Counted from the stretch's first letter, positions 1-10,520 are shown. The stretch: 64,000 nucleotides of DNA from Eurosta solidaginis (GCF_040869045.1 NC_090322.1:174730672-174794671), one strand, 5' to 3'. Made by a program: numbers and translations. The notes: generated from the sequence alone by a model not told the origin.

Positions 1-240
1 ACCACATGACCCCCCCAGCGGGTTAGGGGATCAGAATATAACCGCGGTAGGTATGCCTGTCGTGACCGTTGTTCACTGCTACAACAACCACATGAAACCT
101 TCTAGGCAATCTCGCCCTCCCACCCAATAGACCCATTAAGAGCGTGGGATCGCACCAGCCTCGCCTCGCGCCACTGGTAGGTGAGGTTGACAATTGGTTG
201 GAGAAGCTATACATTGCGCTGGCAACACCTTGAAAGGGTT
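1..240 (-). mobile_element. Dispersed retroelement fragment
   Basis: This stretch carries motifs I recognise from a common fly repeat: a 'ccgcggtaggtatgcctgtcg' type block near 45-63 and, on the minus strand, a block reading into 'cgctggcaacacc' and 'gttgcgctacac'. No conserved protein domain can be read from it. It lies inside Hira intron 2. The family assignment rests on memory of similar fly sequences only, and the strand is uncertain. Confidence 0.3.
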
Positions 241-840
241 GCGCTACACGTTTAGAACATCATGCGCCTTTCAGTTTCACTAGGGGTTCGCTGTCTCAAA
301 TCCAGAAGAAATTCCGCTTTGAAGTATGCAAGTTCGGCCACACAAAAATTAAGTCGTTTGAACAAATAGCATTCTGTGGGTGTAAGTTTAGAAAGGAGTT
401 GGCCAGGTCTGCTGGGTAGGGTTAAGAAACCGCCTGTGTTTATTCGGATGACATTGGTGGGTTATTTGGCGCCGGATTTTATCATAGTAATTTCTACAAT
501 ATTTAATTTGCTTGCTAGCCGGATTTGAATCTAGCAGGTGTGCTTGTCACATTTTCAGCTCGCTATGTTAAATGACGGTCAGTGGTCAAATATAAATATC
601 TAGTAGCATCTTAAGGTGTTAGCTTGAAGACCATATTAACGATGCATAGCAAGAACCTCCTTTAGATCGATGCCCATCAATTTATGAAGTTGCGGGTGTT
701 GTTTACAAACTGTAAGCCTCGGAAGATAAGGTCTATTGTTCAACTTTATTTTTTTAGGAAGTGCCTGTTTTTACGGAAGGGCAAAAAAAAAAAGAACTAC
801 AAAATACCATGACACAAATGTTCGGACATTTTTATACCCA
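241..840. other. Intronic sequence with no identifiable feature
   Basis: AT-rich sequence within Hira intron 2. I see no open frame with a recognisable domain, no RNA gene and no clear repeat boundary. Confidence 0.5.
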
Positions 841-1627
841 GCTATACTTGTACACAGGGTATTATACTGATTTGATAACGGATGGTTGTACAGGTATAAA
901 GAAACCGAGATAGATATAGACTTTCATATATGTATCAAAATCATCAGTATTGAAAAAAAAATTGATTGAGCCATGTCCGTCCGTCCGTCTGCCCGTTAAC
1001 ACGATAACTTGAGTAAATATTAAGATATCTTCACCAAATTTGGTACACGAGCTTACCTGGATAGATTGGTATAGAAAATGAGCGAAATCGGAAGATAACC
1101 ACGCCCACTTTTTATATATATAAAATTTTGGAAAACACAAAAAACCTGATTTAGTAAATAATACAACTAGAATGTTAAAATTTGACGTATGGAGTGATAT
1201 TGAGGCTCATGATAAAAATTTGAAAACAAGTTTTAAAATGAGCGTGGCACCGTACACTTGTGATAAAATCAATTTTACAAATATTATTAAACATAAATAA
1301 AAAATCGTTAAACCTATCGTAACAAAATTCGACAGAGATATGGCATTTACTATAAGGAATGCTTTGAAGAAAAATTAACGAAATCGGTTAAGGACCACGC
1401 CCACTTTTATATAAAACATTCTTAAAATGGTCGTGGACGAATAAAACAAGCCATATCTTTGCAAAAAAGAGATTTATATTCATGGTATTTCATTTCCCAA
1501 GTGGATTTATAATAAATAGGAAAAACTTTAAATAAAAAAAATGGGCTTGGCACCGCCCCTTTTATGACTAAGCAAAATTCTATGTTTCGGGAGCCATAAC
1601 TCGAAGAAAAATTAGTTCAGAATAGAA
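841..1627. repeat. Dispersed repeat with 'accacgcccac' boxes
   Basis: The block opens with 'tatacccagctatacttg', continues through 'gtccgtccgtccgtctg' near 977, and contains recurring degenerate boxes of the type 'accacgcccac' and 'ggcaccgcccc' near 1098, 1397 and 1551, separated by about 150-300 bases. This layout is a very common dispersed repeat in higher-fly introns. It has no coding capacity that I can see, and LINE sequence begins immediately after it. Confidence 0.5.
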
Positions 1628-2808
1628 CCACTCTTGCGAGACGACGTTAAATTACGTCATATCCAGCTGGAAGGAAGAGCTGAGCCTAAAAAAACATATA
1701 GTAGCAGTTTTCATTGACCTGAAAAGAGCGTTCGAAACAATTGATAGGAATATAATGCTCGATAAACTACAAAAAATTGGTATTAGGGAAAATGAATTGC
1801 AGTGGTTTAGAAGCTTTTTATCAGACCGGAAACAAAGAACAACCATCGAGTCAGTAGTCTCATCCGAGGCACAAGTGGACATAGGTTTACCACAAGGGTC
1901 GGTATTAGCACCAATCCTGTTCAACATTTACATAAACGACATATCAGCGCTGAAATATAGTAAAGTCAGGTTGTTTGCAGATGATGCGCTACTTGAAGTA
2001 AATGAAACGGACATTTCAATAGCAAGGAGCAAAATGCAAAAAGATTTGGACTCATTGTATAGATGGCTTTGCACTAATAAATTCAAGCTTAACGTTAACA
2101 AAACTAAGTTCATGGTTTTATCTAGGACGACCAATAGAGAATCACTTAATTTTGATCTAAAAATAATGAATACGAGCATTGAGGATGTCAAAATATTTAA
2201 GTACTTAGGAATCCTGATTGACAATAAACTGAGGTTTACAGATCATATTGATTATATTGTTGCCAAAATGGGCAAAAAAAATTGGATTTTGGAAGAGATC
2301 GTGTAAACTTATTAGTAAGAAATATAAGTTGAAAGTTTATAGATCCATCATAGAACCGCACTTCTTATATTGCCCCACAATATTCTTTATTGCCAATGAA
2401 ACACAAGTAGACAGGTTACAAATTATGCAAAACAAAGCTATGAGATTTATATTGAAAGTGAGGTACGACACTTCCATAAAGAGTATGCTTGATGCACTAA
2501 ACTGGCTGAGCGTGAAACAGTTGATATTTTACCATAGTATGAAATTTGTATTTTATATCAAGCATGGTAAATTACCAGCCTACCTAAGTGAAAAACTTGT
2601 TTATGTGAATGAAACCCATTTTTACATAATCAGGGAAAATAATAATTTTAGATTACCTCTTCTCAAAACAGAAATGGACAAGCAAAATATATTTTACAAA
2701 GGCCTGAAATGTTTTAATGAACTACCTAATCATATTAAAAATTGTGAAAACTTAAACACCTTCAAAAAAAGTTTATTAGAATATTGCAAAATCCTTCCAA
2801 TAAGATAA
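1628..2808 (+). pseudogene. 5'-truncated non-LTR (CR1/Jockey-type) reverse transcriptase, frameshifted
   Basis: The reading frame opens around 1632 (CETTLNYVISSWKEEL). Reverse-transcriptase motif A (VFIDLKRAFE), motif B (GLPQGSVLAPILFNIY) and the catalytic FADD at about 1975-1986 follow. The frame breaks near 2260-2300 and continues in another frame to a natural stop at 2806-2808. That second part has the usual downstream region (IIEPHFLYC, MQNKAMRFILK, WLSVKQ). The endonuclease and ORF1 are missing, so the copy is 5'-truncated and dead. It lies in Hira intron 2, on the strand opposite to Hira. The clade is judged from the C-terminal motifs and is only moderately sure. Confidence 0.8.
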
Positions 2809-3325
2809 AATATTTTGTATCTGTATTTCATGTTACTGATCCCTGAGCGTACACGGCAATCCAAATAGACACAGAGGAACCTTATGCATCAGGTCAAATA
2901 CATATATTGCTCGCAATCAAATTAGGAAGAATTCCTGAAAATATCTTCACAGACAAACAGTTGGAGTGTTCATGTGAATCACGTATCTTCCTACAACAAT
3001 GATATATTATAGTTAATTATGTTTACATAACAGCTGGTACAGGGAGGATTGGAAACACGTCCTTTCCAACCGTCCGATAAGAGTGGCTTATTCTGCTGAG
3101 CTGCTAGCTTTTGGGTTGACCGGAATCAAATGCATTCCAACAGCATAAATAATAAAACTGTCATACGTCTTGGAGTAGGGCAGGATTGAGAACACGTCCT
3201 TCCAACCTCCCAATGATATGACTCCAAGACTCGCCCGTTGCGACCACCAGTTCCCGTGCTGATCGGAATCTCATGCATTCCGACACCCCAAACGCTAGAA
3301 ATCCTATTATTATTAAAATGTATTT
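2809..3325 (+). mobile_element. Probable LINE 3' untranslated region with a duplicated block
   Basis: Following the LINE stop codon there are two imperfect copies of a block built around 'acacgtcctt(t)ccaacc' and 'ggaatc(a/t)catgcattcc', at about 3033-3145 and 3173-3290. The sequence ends in an ATTATTATTAAAA tail near 3305-3320. Duplicated 3' UTR segments and short-repeat tails are common in CR1-like LINEs. Assigning this region to the LINE is inference from position. Confidence 0.45.
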
Positions 3326-3361
3326 AAAATTTTTAATAAACTAAGTTTTAGGCTTAAAACG

Positions 3362-3396
3362 CCGTAATAATAAATAAATAATAATAATAATAATTG
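3362..3396. repeat. (AAT)n simple repeat
   Basis: A run of AAT/AAAT units interrupts otherwise unremarkable sequence of Hira intron 2, about 275 bases from exon 2. Confidence 0.8.
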
Positions 3397-3671
3397 CGCC
3401 GGTAGTAGTGCAGTTTACGGTACCCACCGAAATTTGGGCCAAAATTTTCGAGTGAGGTATCAAAAGACGCGTATTAATCTCGAGAACAATAACCCGGAAG
3501 AAGAAAAGTGTTATCTCTGTCCGGAGATATTTGCAGTTGAAGTTGGCGATTTTCATGTGGTTGTTGTTGTTTTACCCACGAAAAAAATTGTCATCACTGT
3601 ACTGCGTTTTCCGGACGAATGAGAACAGCCTTTTTTATACATTTTACATACATATTATCTTCGAACAGTAC

Positions 3672-3937
3672 CTTTGACATTCTCCAAATCATCACCAATT
3701 TGTCATCGGATCCTGATGCTAACATTTGTCCATTTGGTGACCAACGCACGCAATTAACACAAGCCAAATGATTATCTAGTTGGCACAACAATTTGGGTAC
3801 ACTTTCATCCTGTTCTACTTTTTCCGATAGCACTGGCACTAGATTCCATATCACGACACGCCCAGAATCCAAACCTTGACCACCGGTGGCAAATTTAAGG
3901 CATTCTTGATGCACATCGATGGAGAAGATTGGCTTAT
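3672..3937 (-). CDS. Hira: HIRA histone H3.3 chaperone, exon 2 (partial gene)
   Basis: This exon encodes about 88 residues of the first WD40 blades of HIRA, the nuclear chaperone that deposits histone H3.3 independently of replication. Hallmark strings are KFATGGQGLDSGRVVIWN, LCQLDNHLACVNCVRWS and LASGSDDKLVMIWR, which match the start of the fly and human HIRA proteins as I remember them. The acceptor (ttttag) ends at 3938 and a GTACTG donor lies at 3671-3666. With exon 1 the junction restores an Asp codon (HHD|D|KPIF). Exon 3 onward (more WD40 blades, B domain, C-terminal HIRA domain) is not found in 1-3671, so intron 2 is longer than 3.6 kb and holds the LINE above. I see no frameshift. Confidence 0.93.
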
Positions 3938-4030
3938 CTAAAATGTCCAATATGAAGAGAAATCATGTATACATATTCATATTATATAAAGAAAACCATG
4001 TGTTCGCAGCATGCACAAAATGCTTCTTAC

Positions 4031-4067
4031 CGTCATGATGTACCCAACTAGGCTTTAGTAGTTTCAT
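4031..4067 (-). CDS. Hira: HIRA, exon 1 with start codon
   Basis: The exon reads MKLLKPSWVHHD followed by one base of the next codon and a consensus donor GTAAGA. The start MKLLKP.WV is diagnostic for HIRA orthologues. Intron 1 is only 93 bp (3938-4030), which contrasts with intron 2. The start is chosen because family members begin exactly here. The 5' UTR and promoter must lie just above 4067, within the shared spacer with Pdp; no clear TATA box is visible. Confidence 0.93.
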
Positions 4068-6322
4068 TAATCTAAATATTTATATTATACGTTTTTCAGG
4101 TTCTCGTTTCCCTTATCGCATTTATCTTTTCTATAAACTTTACTGATGAATGAATGATCAACAAACTTGTATTTTTTTTCAGTCAACTATTCTTCCTTCT
4201 ATTCGCTGCAATTTTCAAAAATGATCTTTGTCTGGTTTGTCTGGCATTCTATATATTTCGCTTTTGCGCGTTTGCTTAGTTACTGCCGGTTTGCTTTATA
4301 ACTTATTTTTATTTATTACCGATTACCTTTGATTGACTTTTGCTATCGTGGTGTTTGTTTTGACTCCATATTTCTTTGCATATCAACAGTGCTGCCGAAA
4401 TTAAAAAAAAGTAATACCTACCCTGCAAAACCGCGAGTAATCCATGCATGCATGTATGGAGTAGTCGCTATGGGCCAAGCGAGTGCGCCAAAATTAACCA
4501 CAATTCATACAAAAAATATCATTGTAAATTTTACCAAGTAGCGCAACTAACAGCTGATCGGTGAAAATTCGCACATTCACACGCACAGTTCTCGACTCAC
4601 TTTCAAAAACAAACTTTTGATTATTTAACTCAAATTTTAACGTGAGACAATCCTTACGAATTTATGTATATATAATATATAAGGCGTTTTTGTTGTTATT
4701 AAAACGATAGTTTTATTTTTATTAAAGCTTTTTATGATTTTTTTTTTAACTTTGAAAAGACTCCGAACACCATTCTTTCATTATATGACATTCGACTGCC
4801 TAGTCCACTGCCTTCCACTCTATTCGCAACAAAACGTCTATTTAAGTTGCCAAACTATATAGTAAACAATGAAAAATATGGTCTAATTAACATTGCGATG
4901 TCCTAGGACGACCATATACTCCAGCTCAGCATTACATCAGCGTACTCCAGTATGACACAAGTGGACCACATGATGCAACGATTTTTGCAGGATATATGAC
5001 ACTACTTTATTTTCGTGTATTTTTTCTTGTATTTTATCTTAAATTTTTTGTTGCACTCCCTCCTAATACGGCTTCAGTACTGGTGTAAGTGTGTAAGCTG
5101 TATTCCAAAAAAACAAAGAAAATACAAGAAAAATACAATCTAGTTTGTTAAAAACAAAGAGCCAGTTTGTATTTCGTAAGGTTTTTGACATTCGGTCGTT
5201 TTTTCTTAATTTTTTGTGACAAATCAAAATTTTGTTTTAGCTTGCAAATTTTGTGCATAAATACACAACTAAAATGAACTTTCGTGTGAAAGAAGTGACC
5301 CACCAGAGCGCGAAATAACTTTTCCGTGTTTTTTGCATTGTTTTAGTTGTGAAAAATGTTAATGAAAAACCAAAACTTAAAACGTAAACAAAAACAAAGC
5401 AAATTATTTTATTTTGTGGACAATATTGGTCTCCCTTTCTCTTGTTGGAAATTGTTGTTGTAATTTGACTTTCCGAAGTTTCGTCAAAGAGGATAAATAA
5501 ATAAGAACCACCACTCTGCTACGAGTGGCGAGTAACTCTCTGGAAATCAAAAAAATTGATGTCTAATGTTTTCTGTGAGGGACATTTTTAATTGTCTCGC
5601 ATTTATCCATGCCGTGTATGCACCTTATGCAAATGTTATTTGTGGAAAGGGAATTAATTAAAATTAAATAAAGTTGGAAAAATAAACACAAATACCCCAC
5701 GAAATGTATAGAAGACGTTTATGCACATCTCACCCAAAAAAAAAAAAAAACACCTGGGAGTACCCTAACGAATAACATTACGCAAAGTAACGAGTGACGT
5801 CTCTTATTATATTTATCCTCTTTGGTTTCGTCAGTTTTTTTAGCTTGGAATCCAAGCAAAAATAAAGTAGTGTCATATAGGTATAAGGACGGGAATGCGC
5901 GGGACTCATATCTATCATGAATGAAGTAGTACAATAATGAAAAAATTTGAAAAATTCATAAAATCTGAACAAACAGCTGTACGGGATATATATTATATAT
6001 TAAACCAATCTTGGCAATTTATTCTGACTATAACATTTTCCATCTGGGAAATTTTCAAGTTTCTAGCTGTTAAAATCAAGGATAAATGGGAAAAACCTCT
6101 TATCTGAACAATCGGTTGTATTTATATATATTATAGATATGACCGATCTTGACAATTTCGCAGACAACAATGCATGCTATATATGTGTCAGTTTTGTGGG
6201 ATCTCAATTATATATATGTTCGATCTTGACACATTTTACAGACAACAACGCATATTGTGCAATTTCAAGCTTGCAGTAACAGTTAAAATGGGAAGAAATT
6301 ACAAAAACCCCTTTATTTTAAA
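4068..6322. other. Spacer between divergent genes Hira and Pdp
   Basis: The stretch should contain the Hira promoter and 5' UTR in its first few hundred bases. The rest is AT-rich with poly-A/T runs and no credible coding frame. Between about 5980 and 6300 there are three degenerate copies of a block with 'gatcttgaca(a/c)att' and 'gacaacaa(t/c)gcat', a style of decayed repeat common in fly introns. Confidence 0.5.
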
Positions 6323-6948
6323 TCTATATATGTGACCCGGTCTATTAAAAGGTGGCTTATGACTCAAAAAGAAATTGCGAGAAACAGCTGTTAAAGATAA
6401 ACAATGCATTTCTTCAGGACGTTTGTGCTCTTCTTTTTTTTTAGTCATAAGCCACCTCTTCATAGACCGCGTCACATATATAAAAATCAAATTCTGTATG
6501 TCTGTGTGTTGCCTATGAAAACATATTTCCCACACTTCAATCATCACCAAAGCTAAATGTTCCTTCGATCAACGGGAAGGTTTTAGGCTAAAAATAATTT
6601 GGATATAAAAATGGGCGTGGCACCTCCCATACAAATGAAATCTTTGGTACGGCATAACTCTGAGGCTATACATGCCAGAACATTGAAATTCAGTGAGGAG
6701 GTATACGAGGTCAATCCCTAACACCACCAAGAAAATGTGGAATTAGGAAAAAGGGGGCGTGGCACCTCCCATACAAATGGAATATATCATACTTCATACC
6801 TCTGGATGTAGTAATGGAAGGATAATGAAAATTGGTAAGGAGCTATATGACGTTAAGTCCTAGCACCTCCAGTAAAATGTAGAATTGGAAAAAAAGGGGT
6901 GTGGCACCTTCCCGTTAAAAAAATCTGTTAGCTTCAGTCTATCTACAT
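6323..6948 (+). mobile_element. Helitron-type element, 5' part, with internal MITE
   Basis: The Helitron-like start TC TATATA lies at 6323. After the MITE insertion the terminus continues as 'tataaaaatcaaattctg', followed by a cycle of blocks built around 'gggcgtggcacctcccatac' (about 6612, 6755 and a variant at 6898). There is no CTAG 3' end; instead the copy passes directly into a second identical 5' terminus at 6949. The preceding base is A, as expected for insertion between A and T. The same composite junction recurs on the minus strand near 13280. Confidence 0.6.
6325..6484. mobile_element. Short foldback MITE with ~37-bp inverted ends
   Basis: The ends are inverted copies of about 37 bp: 'tatatgtgac(c/g)cggtctat' followed by 'ggtggcttatgact' on the left (about 6327-6365) and its reverse complement on the right (about 6443-6480), with roughly three mismatches. 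The unit interrupts the TATATATA tract of a Helitron 5' terminus, so TA is the likely target dinucleotide (Tc1/mariner-like). No coding capacity. The exact ends are blurred by the alternating TA tract. Confidence 0.65.
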
Positions 6949-7119
6949 CTATATATATAAAAATCAAGTTCTGTGTGTGCGTTCGCTATGGAAACGTATT
7001 TCCCACACTTCAATCTTCACCAAATTGCGGCTATAGGTTCCTTCGATCAAGACGAAGATTTTTCATATTTTAGAATTAAAAATTTTAAAGTTAAAATTTT
7101 TTTTTGGCTTCGCGAATGA

Positions 7120-8035
7120 GCAATTTTAGCTCCCAAAAATGATCAAATCAATGATCGCATTCAAAACCAAATTCCTGGTGAACAGATCGACACAGTTACA
7201 GATGAAGATCAAATTCCCATTTATCTTTGAATTTCTAAACCCTGCCTGCACATATATTAACTTCGGAATTTAGACCCACCAAATTGTGCAATGGAACCAG
7301 ACTTTGCGTTTAGAAATTAATGACGAATGTAATCGAAGCGACAATCATCAGCGCTAAAAGCAAAGGTGAAGATGTGCTCATACCACGGATCCCAATGATT
7401 CCTACGGATTTGCCATTCAATTTTAAGCGCTTACAGTTTCTTGTACGCCTTGCTTTTGCAATTAAAATCAGCAAAGCACAAGGACAATCGCTTACTGTTG
7501 CAGGCTTAAATTTAGAGAGTCCGTGCGTTTCCCATGGCCAGGGGCCCTATTCGCTAACCGGGAGTTTTAAAGTGTACACAAGAAATTGTGTAAACTTAGA
7601 AATTCTGATTCTGTAAAGCAAACCTGTGAACAAAAAAACTCACTGATAAAAACTTCGTGAGTTTTCTTGACAGCCAGTGTACACTATTCTGACATTCAAA
7701 ACTTATACGCACTTTTGCAGAATGACTTTTTTGTTTTCATGGCGTTTGATGAATATTTTCTCATTGACATAAGACCTTTACATTCAGCGCTCATTTAGCA
7801 AAACAATGTACACAATAATTTACAGAATCGCATGAAAATTTAAAGTGTAAATGGTGTGTGAAAATGAGTTTTCAATGAGTGTACATTTTTCAGTTTTTCA
7901 CAGTTAGGGAATTGACCCCCTGCTATATGTTGCTTGCTCTAGAGTTGGATCGCCAAAAAATTTGTTTATCTTTGCACCGAACAAAAAAATCAAAAATATT
8001 GTATACCCACACCCACTAATAAAATGTTTTAAACG
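7120..8035 (+). pseudogene. Helitron Pif1-type helicase, C-terminal remnant
   Basis: Conserved C-terminal helicase segments are readable: IPGEQIDTVTDEDQIP near 7160-7226, then NVIEATIISAKSKGEDVLIP, FKRLQFLVRLAFAIKISKAQ and GQSLTVAGLNLESPC up to 7530, and after an insertion LYVACSRVGSPKNLFIFAPN from about 7923. In intact Helitrons these strings are contiguous, with SHGQLYVACSRVG unbroken. Here the frame has an early stop (7229) and the insertion falls exactly between GQ and LY. The enzyme would unwind DNA during rolling-circle transposition; this remnant cannot function. Confidence 0.85.
7532..7921. mobile_element. TIR-flanked insertion inside the Helitron helicase
   Basis: The insert begins with about 'caggggccctattcgctaac' and ends with the reverse complement of 'cagggggtcaattccctaac', giving imperfect inverted ends of about 20 bp. 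Removing it restores the helicase peptide GQ|LYVACSRVG, which proves it is an insertion. No transposase frame is present in its ~390 bp. I cannot find a convincing target duplication, so the superfamily is open. Confidence 0.7.
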
Positions 8036-8329
8036 AAAATTTCACCAATTATGCGTACAAAATTCAATTCAATTTAGAGAACAATAAACTAAATTATCAA
8101 CAAACAAAAGAGAAAAAATAACGCAACATTCATTCGATCTCGAACGTTACAACGTACGCCGGGTACAGCTAGTAAATTATAAAAATCGATTTCAATATGT
8201 ACCGCCCTGATACGAAACTCCGCACTTCGCGTTTTACCAAACAGAAATGAGAGCGGCGCGTTATCAAGGCACAAAATCTTAAATTTAATGACTTGAAATT
8301 AGACTCAATTACAAAATTTAGCTGTTTAA

Positions 8330-8506
8330 TGCCCGGTTTTTCAGAGCGAGATTAAACTAAAGTTAAATTTGACTAGAGTTTAACCTTACCACTTTGTTCG
8401 ATAACATAAAATTTTGCTGCTAATCTCAGCTTAAGCGACCGAATTGGCAGGATTAAACTCTAATCAACTTTAACTGGAGTTTAAACTCGCACTGAAAAAC
8501 TGGGCA
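8330..8506. mobile_element. Harbinger-like MITE, 177 bp, TAA target duplication
   Basis: The ends are TGCCCGGTTTTTCAG (left) and the reverse complement of TGCCCAGTTTTTCAG (right), continuing into further inverted homology (gcgag..ttaaact). The flanks are TAA at 8327-8329 and TAA at 8507-8509. A 3-bp TWA-type duplication with such ends is typical of PIF/Harbinger MITEs. It has no coding capacity. Confidence 0.75.
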
Positions 8507-8509
8507 TAA

Positions 8510-8895
8510 GTGGGTTAACCATAGCCATCATCCGGTGGCAAAAGCCTGAGCCAGATAAATAATTTTGCATGTAAATGCAACAACAATGATTTGAGCCAGA
8601 TAAAAGTCTGGTTCAATTTGTGAGCCAGATAATTTGTTAATTACTTGGCTTTAGTTTGGCAACGCTGCCTTTAATAAACTTACTTTTTCAAAAATAGATG
8701 TCGCTGCTTAGCCTTTCGCCGTATGAGTTAAATGAAAAACAGCGGCAACATCTGCCTATCACATTTCACGTGTGCGAATATATCACGACATCTGTTTCTC
8801 AAGTCTCTCAATGATCCAGAGCATTCCCGTGAGAATTGAGCGTGAGCCGGAGCTGTAAAACTCACTGGATGACGGCAGATAGCGCTCTGATCAAC
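8510..8895. other. Spacer with no recognised feature
   Basis: Contains three nearby copies of 'gagccagataa' (about 8550, 8594 and 8622) and an E-box-like 'cacgtg' (about 8768). Nothing else stands out. It is about 1.3-1.6 kb upstream of the Pdp start codon. Confidence 0.4.
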
Positions 8896-9724
8896 CTGCT
8901 TTAAGCTGGAGACATTGGTGCTTTATCGGTAACCGTATCAGTAACCTTTTAACTGCTGATTCGACCAACCTTATGAGAATCAATGCAATCGATTATTGGT
9001 GCCGCTAAGGTCGTAACCGTATCGTAGCCAACCAATTGTGTTTTGGTTTACCGTCGTAATGATAAACAGCTGATTACGTTAGGGATACGGATACAGCGAT
9101 ACGACATACGGCACCAATGACTCCAGCTTTACTTTAAGGGCGAATTAATGGTGACTTATAACCATAAAGCCATAACCAGATAAATCAGCTGATCGAACCT
9201 ACCTTATGGGAAGGAATATAATCGATTAATGGTGCCATACCATAACGCTAACGCCATAGCCAATCAATTGGTTTTTGGTTTCTCGCCATATCCATAACCT
9301 AAAAATATTTGAGTTGGTGAATTTAATAACTTTTTTTTAGATTTTCTTCATTGTTTTGGATACGTTATGACTAAGATACTTATTTTTTGTGGAATATGTT
9401 TGTAATTTTTTGCGTTTTCATCATTTTCATGAAATTTTCACGATTTTTAGGTTAAGGCACCATTAATCGATCACATTGAGATGGTTATGGATATGGGTAT
9501 GGTTACGACTATAGCGTTAGGGTTAAGGAAGTTTAATTTGGCTTTTAAGCCTGTTTATCGTTACGACGGTAAACCAAAACCCAATTGGTTGGCTACGATA
9601 CGATTACGACCTTAGCGGCACCAATAATCGATTGCATTGATTCTCATAAGGTTGGTCGAATCAGCTGTTAAAAGGTTACCGATACGGTTACCGATAAAGC
9701 ACCAATGTATCCAGCTTAAAGCAG
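8896..9724. mobile_element. Large foldback element, ~165-bp inverted ends, with inner inverted copy
   Basis: Bases 8896-9065 (from ctgctttaagctgga through 'gtaaccgtatcgtagccaac' to 'ggtttaccgtcgtaa') are mirrored as the reverse complement at about 9560-9724. Inside lies a second, more diverged inverted pair built on 'atcgattaatggtgcc' (about 9210-9290 and 9455-9525), related to the outer arms ('atcgattattggtgcc'). The unit would fold into a long cruciform. No protein is encoded, and no clear target duplication is seen. It sits about 400 bp upstream of the Pdp start codon. Confidence 0.75.
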
Positions 9725-10109
9725 CCAAAGCGTTTATGTTTATCCGCCTCTTCGTAGGACGCTTTGTTGCGTTCGTTCACCTTACAAATGAGTTGAACGT
9801 ATGGTTTCACGTATATGTTTCTATACGAAGATTGCGGAATGTTAAGCTAGGCAAAAAGTTGATATATTGTTGAAGCAATGCAGCGCAGCAAAAGTTGAAT
9901 GCAAAACCGGCATTATCGCCGCAAAAGTGCCAAAGCAAATTCCTGGAACCAAAAGAACAGCCCTAAATCACGAACTGTCAAAGAGTTAAATTCTACTTAT
10001 TTGTGCACTTGCATTTAATATTATTTATATAAAAAAATTATTGCGCACAGCTTGATTTTCAACATTTGCCTTACCATAATTCAAATAAAAAAAGCTGCAT
10101 AAAGACTCA
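9725..10109 (+). promoter_or_regulatory. Presumed Pdp promoter and 5' UTR region
   Basis: This is the non-repetitive stretch between the foldback element and the Pdp start codon, so promoter and leader should lie here unless there is an upstream non-coding exon. I see no TATA box at a convincing distance. Assignment is by position only. Confidence 0.35.
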
Positions 10110-10244
10110 ATGCTAACAATCTTAATTCGTAATAGTGTCGTCTGTGTACGGCGACCACATAGGTCCAATGTTGGAGATGCAGCACGTCAATTTCGGATTA
10201 CAGCACCCCAAGAATCTCAACTTCCAAACCTATCGCCTTACGAT
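10110..10244 (+). CDS. Pdp: Pyruvate dehydrogenase phosphatase, exon 1 (mitochondrial presequence)
   Basis: Forty-five codons from ATG at 10110 to a phase-0 donor (GAT|GTAATA). The peptide starts MLTILIRNSVVCVRRPHRS: hydrophobic, Arg-rich and without acidic residues, as expected for a mitochondrial targeting sequence. It ends LPNLSPYD, which leads into the conserved VN.IL..NEY of the next exon. The product dephosphorylates the E1-alpha subunit of the pyruvate dehydrogenase complex in the matrix and so switches the complex on. The start is supported by the presequence and by the absence of an upstream in-frame extension with homology. Confidence 0.9.
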
Positions 10245-10310
10245 GTAATATACATAACTTATAGAAGTTAGGTATGGGCTTGTTATCTAAACAATCGAGT
10301 ATTTTAACAG

Positions 10311-10455
10311 GTCAATCTGATATTACGTGAAAATGAGTACATACAGACATTTTCGGAGGATGACAGCATTGTGCGAAGTTATGAATCCAATCAATTGGGC
10401 TCAAATAGCCCTTGTGAAGATTGCCGGACGGAAGCTACATTTTTACACAAGAGTG
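10311..10455 (+). CDS. Pdp: Pyruvate dehydrogenase phosphatase, exon 2
   Basis: The exon follows a ttaacag acceptor and ends in phase 1 at a GTAAAC donor. It encodes VNLILRENEYIQTFSE and then YESNQLGSNSPCEDCRTEATF. This corresponds to the PDP-specific segment before the first PP2C motif (human PDP1 has VNSILKANEY and FDSNQLPANAPIEDRRSAA at this place, from memory). No disruption is seen. Introns 1-3 are 60-66 bp each. Confidence 0.9.
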
Positions 10456-10520
10456 GTAAACACCTTTGTATACATATGTATATGTGTATATCTTTATAAT
10501 TTATGGCTTCACTTTAAAAG

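Larger units (their letters stand above)
6949..8172 (+). mobile_element. Internally deleted Helitron with both termini
   Basis: The 5' terminus TCTATATATATAAAAATC begins at 6949 after an A. The 3' end is 'gccgggtacagctag' with CTAG at 8169-8172, followed by T. These are the diagnostic termini of Helitron rolling-circle transposons, which insert between A and T without duplication. Between them only the last part of the Pif1-like helicase remains, and the Rep nuclease and most of the protein are missing. A TIR-flanked insertion sits inside the helicase part (7532-7921). The copy is non-autonomous. Confidence 0.75.

Noticed and set aside
862..1140. A 92-codon minus-strand frame
   Set aside because: It lies wholly in a dispersed non-coding repeat (gtccgtccgtctg block), and similar frames arise in any copy.
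4329..4541. A 70-codon frame upstream of Hira
   Set aside because: No similarity or domain, with composition like the surrounding spacer.
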